Assembly: GCA_028023455.1 (NCBI GenBank)
Contig: JAQFVV010012546.1
Coordinates: 1,379,501 to 1,443,500, forward strand
From: Epiperipatus broadwayi
Lineage: Eukaryota > Onychophora > Udeonychophora > Euonychophora > Peripatidae
DNA: 64,000 bases
Direction of reading: 5' to 3'
Of the stretch, positions 57,040-64,000 are shown piece by piece. The notes beneath the pieces were generated by a model. That model was not told the origin of the DNA. It searched no databases and saw only the letters and a list, made by a program, of their open reading frames with translations. Positions within the stretch are counted from its first letter, which is position 1. Each line of letters begins with the position of its first letter. A program made the translations under genes and the position numbers.

Positions 57040-58817
57040 ACAAGTATGCACATTACAAATTTAGATAGTAATGCAATTCAGGCTTTCATTATCACATGGT
57101 TGTTTTTCTAGGGTTACAAAAGTCAATACTGTTGGCTATTGTACTTAATTGTAGCTTTAATCATCCTTGTAAATGTTATTTATGTGTTTTTACAATGATT
57201 CCAAAACAATTATATGTGATAACAGAAACTATCTTTAAATATAACTGGTGTTAAGAGTTTATTTATGTTAATTAGAAAATGTTTAGGTCATAGTTTGTGG
57301 TTGCAATTATAATTGTAATTATAAATGTCATTATTAGTCTCAATTATTATGTTTTTTTTCAAATGGCTTAGATGATGGATAAATGTTCAAGAAAGTAATA
57401 TTTAATGATTGGATGTGATTTCATGGGGAGAGCAGCTATTTGTTTTACTGGTATTATTTTTATAATCTCTTGTATATGTAAATAAAACATCAAAATGAAG
57501 CCTGCATAGTGAATTTGTGCAATAATATTAAGATTAAGAGAAAGATCGTAATACTCTAATGATTAATTAAATATTATTTTTATGTAAAAGTAGATAAACA
57601 GCCTTTAAATAATGTTTTATAGAGACAAATTTGAAATCAGTAGAGAAAATCTTATTTTTTAAGCACTGAACAGATTTCAATCTTGTTTTAGTCTTTATCA
57701 GGAGTATTTTCATACACATTTTTGGATCACTATGCTGTTTATGAATTAATTAATACAAAAGTCTAAGTCAAATTGACACTCAAGAATTTATGTTTTAACT
57801 GGTTTAAATTTAAACCTCAGATTGTTGACATGGCAGACATATACACTCCTACTCTTATATAATACTCTTCTGTGATTATATGAATTTTCAATAATTTAAA
57901 TTCATGAAAATGCTTTTATATAAATAATCCAGGTGGATGTGAAAAGGCCTTTTTAAAATTGTAAACTAATTCAAAAAAATGATTCAATTAAAAAAAAAAA
58001 ATAACATTAATTATCTGGACAATCCTGATGGGAAGTTTTATTCAGGATGTCACAGCACTATCAATTTAAAGATTTTAAAGTTAAGGGAAAAATACCAGCA
58101 CCCAGGGAAAATTTAATAATGGAAAACCTATCACAGACAATAATTTGTTATGTAATTTTTTATATGAATTTCATATTGTTAAATTTATATAAAATTTAAA
58201 ACACTCCCACCCACCCACTTTTAAATATTAGTTAATTAAATTTTTTAAAGCTAAGTAAAGATACTTAGCTATTTGCAAGCTTACAATAATTATGAATATC
58301 AATTTGGTCAAGATATTTGAGTCAGTTAATTAAAAAATACATATGTTGCACTGTTTGAAATTGTATAATTATTTATGGGAACTTATTCATATAATGCATA
58401 TTTTTTGAAACTGTAAGAGTGAAGTATTAGTATTGTTTTTAGACCTTCTTAGGCATTTGTAAATTTGTTCAAGATTCAACTGCCCTGGATTTGAGTCTCT
58501 GTTTATTATGAGACTTATGTCAATTTACTATGATCAATAGAACTAAAAGTAATAATAATAGATAAATATGTAACATTTAAAATTATATTTTTAATAATAA
58601 AAATAGAAACATTTATTCATTGTACTACATGTGAAATAATTAATTTACCAACTTTTTATTATGATAAAGTTAAAATAATAAATAGTCATCAGTAGTATGA
58701 TATGATAGTTATGGGAATTATAGCTTGGTAAATTACAGACTGAACACAAAATTCAAAAGAACAAACATAGTGGTTTATTTTTCCCTGCTGAATTGTTTAA
58801 ATCATTAGTTCACAAGG
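57040..58817. other. AT-rich DNA
   Basis: On the minus strand 57672-57705 reads 'ctcctgataaagactaaaac' then 'aagattgaaatctg', reminiscent of the PLE motif but without a good hairpin. Otherwise nothing. Confidence 0.4.
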
Positions 58818-58826
58818 TATTATCTT

Positions 58827-59128
58827 AATAAACATCATATGACCACCTCCTCTTATGCTTGTGTATAGCTGTTGTTAAAACAGGCAAAACTCACTATAAA
58901 TATTGCCACACACAGCAAGCTAGATAATCAATGGATGCCTGAAGGCTTGTGCATAAAATCCCCATCTAGTGCCTACTCATCCAATATCCCCAGACTAGTT
59001 TCTGGCTTATGGCCTTCATCAGCGAGGAGACTTGGATATGAGAGCACAAGCCTTCTGGCATCCATTGATTACTCTAGCTTGCTGGGTGTGGCAATATATA
59101 TATATAGTGAGTTTTGCCTGTTTTAAGA
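58827..59128 (-). mobile_element. family-1 element, 302 bp
   Basis: Leader 'aacatcatatgaccacctcc' then 'ttaaaacaggcaaaactcac' at 58876; right terminus 'gttttgcctgttttaa'. Flanked by 'tattatctt' at 58818-58826 and 59129-59137. The interior is deleted so the right arm is short. The left arm is intact and carries the fold listed next. Confidence 0.78.
58987..59028 (-). ncRNA. hammerhead ribozyme-like motif, family 1
   Basis: On the minus strand: stem I TCCTCG with TGGGGA (two wobbles), box 1 CTGATGA exact, stem II GGC/GCC with loop CATAA and the same A-A mismatch next to the core, GAA, AC-TA-GT stem III and cleavage base C. Same layout as 9733-9774, with all core residues kept, which suggests the fold is a property of the family. 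Confidence 0.7.
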
Positions 59129-59377
59129 TATTATCTTTATAATGAGCTAAACTAAAAGTTGTTCTTTTTTTTTACCCCACTCACTGTTTCTATATTTAAT
59201 ACTCTGCTGTTTATTGACAGGTTAAATGAGCAAATAAATAATGTGAAATGCTGATTACTGATAAAATGTATATATTGCATAAAAAATGATAACAATAAAA
59301 ACACATTACTATGCATGTGCAGATAAAAATTATATTCTTAATTTTATAATGTAAATTCTATCACAACAACAAACTTT

Positions 59378-59529
59378 CACACAACCCACTACTCTCAGTG
59401 CCATCTCATTATGCTGACCTGGTCAGCAATATGAGATGGCACTGAGAGTAGTGGGTCATGTGGAAGTCTGAGTTCAAACCCTGCATATATTACATATATA
59501 AATGCAGATTTAAGCCTGTACAATGTATT
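59378..59529 (+). mobile_element. 152-bp retroposon with 5' inversion
   Basis: Flanked by the 13-base 'aacaacaaacttt' at 59365-59377 and 59530-59542. The first half is a foldback: 'cccactactctcagtgcca' and its inverse around the centre at 59420. The second half (59457-59529) matches 55673-55747 and shares its 3' end. A 5' inversion joined to an intact 3' end is a known by-product of target-primed reverse transcription. Confidence 0.78.
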
Positions 59530-59544
59530 AACAACAAACTTTGT

Positions 59545-60218
59545 AAAATCTAAAAATAATAAAACATTTTATTTTTATCAAATTGATTTAAAAATGCAAA
59601 ATAGTAGAAACATGCAAAACGTATGTTTACAAAAGTTAAAAAAAAATACATATTTTAATAATAATTGAAAGAATAACTTTTGGAGCTGATTTTCACTTAA
59701 TGAAGTTTCTAAATTTTTCTTTTATAAGTTGATATATTTATATAAATAATACATTCTAAATTGTCATGTATCAATTGATGAATTTATTTAGGGAAATAAT
59801 ATGCATAGATGTAAGATGAACCAACATTACTTACAAGTAGATATTTTTTATTGTTAAAACGTTGAAGAAACAACGCCCAATATTTCAATACAATTTGATT
59901 GAGAGATTTGCAACTTCTTTCAATTATTTTGAAATTTTTATTCTAAATGAAGGAAATTTTAAAATCAATTCTATATTTATGTTATTGATTATCAGATAAT
60001 AAAAAAATAGCACCTTGTTTGCATAAATTAATTTTCATAAATATTTAATTTTAATTGATAAAATAAATAACTATTGATAAAATAAAATGCATTGAAATGT
60101 CAGTTTCATTTATTCTTATAATTCACCAATTCAATACAAACTCTTTTTCTCTGGATAACATCTTTAATGCATTTGCAGCATATTAAATATCCTTTAATAA
60201 TAGAACAGTTTTATAAAC
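59545..60218. other. AT-rich DNA
   Basis: No feature supported. Confidence 0.4.

Positions 60219-60270
<52 letters not shown>
60219..60270 (+). repeat. (TAA)n microsatellite
   Basis: About 17 uninterrupted units, followed by a (ttta)n run to 60297. Confidence 0.95.
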
Positions 60271-60359
60271 TTTATTTTATTTATTTATTTATTTATTCAT
60301 CATGAAGCAAACAATAAATGTATAATACAGTGAGATAAATTCCATACAAGAAAAATCTT

Positions 60360-60580
<221 letters not shown>

Positions 60581-60724
60581 TGATCCACTGAAAGACACTA
60601 ATCTGCAAAATCCTTATGATGTATGTACCCTTGTACATAAATCTATGTAATGAAACTAGATATAAAAGTGTACTTTGATATAAAAATGTATTTTGATGTA
60701 AAACTAAACATAATAATAAGAATA

Positions 60725-60725
<1 letters not shown>

Positions 60726-60806
<81 letters not shown>
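60726..60806 (+). repeat. (TTA)n microsatellite, opposite orientation
   Basis: About 27 units of TTA/ATT, complementary to the two arrays upstream, so the three could form hairpins. Confidence 0.95.
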
Positions 60807-60807
<1 letters not shown>

Positions 60808-63104
60808 ATATTTACTTTTATAATCTCAAATAAATGTTTAATCATTTAATTACCGACCATAAAACAGTTATACTGAAACATAGTCATTTAAAAAAAAATA
60901 GCAATCAATGTTGTAGAAGTAATATGGTTCAATATATATATTCAGTATATGTGTTTTCTTATTTTTAAAGTAAAATAAAAAATACTGATTGAAAAAGCTG
61001 CTTAAAAATACTATAATCAATTAAGAAAAAATGACATTTTTATGTTTTATAAATTTATTGAATTTTTATATATTTAATTATAAAAATTGATTCTGCTTTT
61101 AAATATTGTTTTTTCTTTAAATCATTTTTACTCTTCTAAAATGAATGCATTTATTATTAGTGATCAATTTCTTGCTTAATTTTTTTTTTAATTATTGATT
61201 AATTAATTATTGCAAAAATAATTTATGCTGTCATTATTAAATATTTTTCAAAAAATATGATTAGTAGAAAGCTAATCAGTCCATGTTTGATGATTTACTA
61301 CTAATGGACTTGCAGATGAAATGATCAACTCAATTTTATTGACATAAAAACTAATATTAGAGGATGTTGCAGAATATATTTAATATATGCAAATATAACA
61401 TTCAGATTCACATAAATGTTATTGTTTGTTATCACTATAAATGCATTTATGTTTTGACTGGATTTTATCTGCCATCACTGGGTATGTTGAGTAAATCGTC
61501 AACTGTTGCTAGAGTTAAAAGTTACAGTCCTATCTGTATTATCCAATTACAAGACAATATTAAGTTCTAGTCATTACATTAATAAATATAAAATCTACAT
61601 TCATTTAATTCAATCTGACACTTTTATCTTAACATATATAATAAAAGAAATGTGTAGTATTTTCTATACCAATATTAATTACATAAAAAAAATGCATCAA
61701 AAATAAATTTTACAAAGTATATTGTATTATTTTTTTGTAAATTTTAAATTGTACATTGTAATTCAGTTTTTTTAAATATATTTTTGATGCTTTAATTTAC
61801 CAAATTGTGATTCAGCAAATATTCTTTCACTATGTAAAAAGCAATATAGCTCACCTTCAATGATAACGTGATAATTTTAAAAATATATAGCCAGCAAAAT
61901 GGTTTTATATAGCATATTAAACCACATATTAGTATTTCTTTTAACAATATGCTTTATAAAATGTTTATCATTAATTAAGAACTTTTCCCAATTTAAGCTT
62001 TTTTTTTTTAATCGAATTTTTATATAATTTTAATTTAAGTAATGAATTGTTTTGTCCCATAGGAACTTATTATAATTGCCTACTTTTTATGTAAGATTTT
62101 TCATTTAAAATGCATTTTGGGAAACCAATTGTACTTGATAACTGGGATAAAGGTTTATAAGGATTAAAAAAGAATATTCTTATTATTAATATTGTTATAA
62201 TTATTTTATTTACTTATTTATTGATTCATTTTAGAATCCAAAATTTTCTTATTCATTAATCATACATCTTCAGTATATGAAAATATCTTCAGTAAATATA
62301 TATATATAAATATATTGTGATAGTTGTTTGGTATGTCTAGACTAACATATCTTCAAAAAAATTATATTGGCATGTTATTATTATTATTGAAGTAATATTA
62401 ACATTATAGATTGTTACCTTATAAAGTATTGTAAAATATTAAAAGAATCTAAGATGACTGCCATTATATTTTTATTTAAAGCATTTTTAAAAATACTTTT
62501 AACAATTTTAAAATTATGGTTTTATATTTAATTGTAAGCATGTACACATAAAGTTAGTTTTTAAAAGAATAATACATTTATAAAAATATATAATGCTGTT
62601 AATTTATGGATAAATTATTTAAAATAGAATTAGCAAAGCCATACTTATATTACTGTATGCATAATACTAAAACTGCACTTAATAGTGACATAAACATTTA
62701 ATGTAATATTTGAATATGTGTGAGCATGTGCATGTATGAATATTTATATTTCTGTAACCTATTTAGAATTAAATAAGTACTATCTTAAAATATTTCAGTA
62801 AAATTATTATTGGTAATAAAATGCAATTTACAGTGAGTAAAATAAAACTATTTATTTTAATGTCTATAATATAAATATTTATTTTAACTTGATAATGTGT
62901 ATATTAATTTGTATTACTGGATGAAATATATTTTATTTAAAATATATTATTTATAATTTTAAAATATTTCCATTGTAATTGGCACTATAACTAGTCATCA
63001 ACCATCAGATCACATCTTAGCAATGACAGAAAATTTTCAGGTAAAATGCTAAAAGGGTGAGAAAATTTGAGCAAAGATTATCATAACACTAGTCATTTGA
63101 CCAT
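60807..63104. other. AT-rich DNA
   Basis: (ta)n at 62298-62313; no gene or repeat arms recognised. Confidence 0.4.
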
Positions 63105-63116
63105 AACCTATAAATA

Positions 63117-63341
63117 TCATATGACCACCTCCTCTAATGCTTGTGTATAACTGTTGTTAAAACAGGCAAAACTCACTATATATGTTGACGAAGGTCATAA
63201 GCCAGAAACTAGTCGGGGGATGTTGGATGAGTAGGCACTAGATAGGGATTTTATGCACAAGCCTTCTGGCATCCATTGATTACTCTAGCTTGCTGTGTAT
63301 GGCAATATATATATATATATATATTGAGTTTTGCCTGTGTT
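63117..63341 (+). mobile_element. family-1 element, 225 bp
   Basis: Leader 'tcatatgaccacctcctct', left terminus 'ttaaaacaggcaaaactcac' at 63157, then a jump into the ribozyme region and the right arm to 'gttttgcctgtgtt'. Flanked by 'aacctataaata' at 63105-63116 and 63342-63353. The hammerhead part (63184-63220) has box 1 TTGACGA, GAAAC and TA-GTC, but its 5' stem I strand is deleted. Confidence 0.78.
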
Positions 63342-63353
63342 AACCTATAAATA

Positions 63354-64000
63354 CACCTATCCAGAAGAATCTTGATCTTTCATTGCTTGATATCTACAGA
63401 AAAAAGTTGCACAAAGGTTAAATTTAAACTTAGCTATCTTGGTATTATGAGCTACAATGATGAATGAGGAGTAAATCTAAAAAAATATTTGCCCATTATG
63501 GTATAATGTATGTTTATATAAACTGTCTAAATGAATAATTAAAACATCTGAAGATAGTTCATCATTTTAAAATGCACAACAAAATAAAATTTAAAAAAAT
63601 ATTAAAATGATAATTTTATAGCTACTTGAAAATGCTATCCTTTGTGTGAGCTATTTTGGAATGCTATTCTTCATTTCTAAGTTCACCTAATATTAGATTT
63701 ACTACAATTAATTAAAATTTTTTGGATAAATGCATTCATATAGTATACTTATTGTTAAACTAGATTTTAAAAATAATGAACTTTCTCTGCATAAAAAATA
63801 TTTTTTAACAAACGCTATGATTAAAGAGTCACTTCTTAGGAGATAACTAATTATATGCTCCGAACTTAAAAAAATATGGAAAACAACTTCTTTTGAACAT
63901 TTTAAAACATTGTTTCATAATTATTTACTGTTCCATAAGGATCATGTTTTGATTCATTCACTGGGATTTCACAATTAAAACACATATGGATTTTAAGATA
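63354..64000. other. AT-rich DNA to the window end
   Basis: Nothing recognised. Confidence 0.4.

Noticed and set aside
57672-57705. Minus-strand CTGATAAAGACT...GAAATCTG as another PLE 3' motif
   Set aside because: The stretch between the boxes does not form a hairpin and no PLE frame precedes it.
58872-59126. 84-codon plus frame across a family-1 copy; likewise 2888-3112 on the minus strand
   Set aside because: They read through inverted arms of a non-coding element, are not conserved in frame between copies, and match no protein.

Overview
The window is very AT-rich animal DNA, mostly intergenic and filled with old and some younger transposable elements. I see no complete host gene. The organism is a metazoan: the window holds Penelope-like retroelements (PLEs) with GIY-YIG tails, RTE-type and other LINE relics, a piggyBac relic, a hAT non-autonomous element and tRNA-derived SINEs, with no prokaryotic gene organisation. 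An invertebrate such as a mollusc is plausible, but nothing here fixes the phylum.

Layout. 0.7-3.6 kb: a tRNA-derived SINE, a small retroposed element carrying a hammerhead-ribozyme-like fold, an unrecognised reading frame with one internal stop (1784-2470), and a near-perfect 340-bp palindrome fused to a family-1 element. 5.3-9.9 kb: a diverged tandem duplication (SINE in one unit only), a foldback, a decayed piggyBac transposase, another SINE and the fullest family-1 element. 12-17 kb: an RTE LINE tail, foldbacks, a SINE, a family-2 repeat and a decayed PLE on the minus strand. 19.4-20.3 kb: one convincing and one weaker candidate exon of a host gene I cannot name. 25-27.5 kb: a TIR element interrupted by a LINE fragment, then a foldback. 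36.5-43.6 kb: a LINE relic (+) and a nearly full-length RTE LINE relic (-). 45.5-54.4 kb: three PLE 3' ends, one with an open 324-codon frame holding the RT YVDD motif and a GIY-YIG domain, one flanked by inverted copies of its own 3' end; also a hAT element and a SINE. 54.8-63.4 kb: 130-bp tandem repeats, foldbacks, tiny retroposons, long AAT/ATT microsatellites and two more family-1 copies.

The main theme is a set of short, non-coding, inverted-repeat elements flanked by 9-17 bp target-site duplications, which suggests retroposition rather than cut-and-paste. At least two of these families (914-1157, and family 1 at 9251-9888 and elsewhere) carry a type I hammerhead-like fold with a minimal stem III, as known for PLE terminal repeats and retrozymes. 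Three PLE reading frames here end 80-86 nt before a related hairpin-GAAA motif. My inference is that the PLEs supplied the enzyme that moved these small ribozyme-bearing elements.
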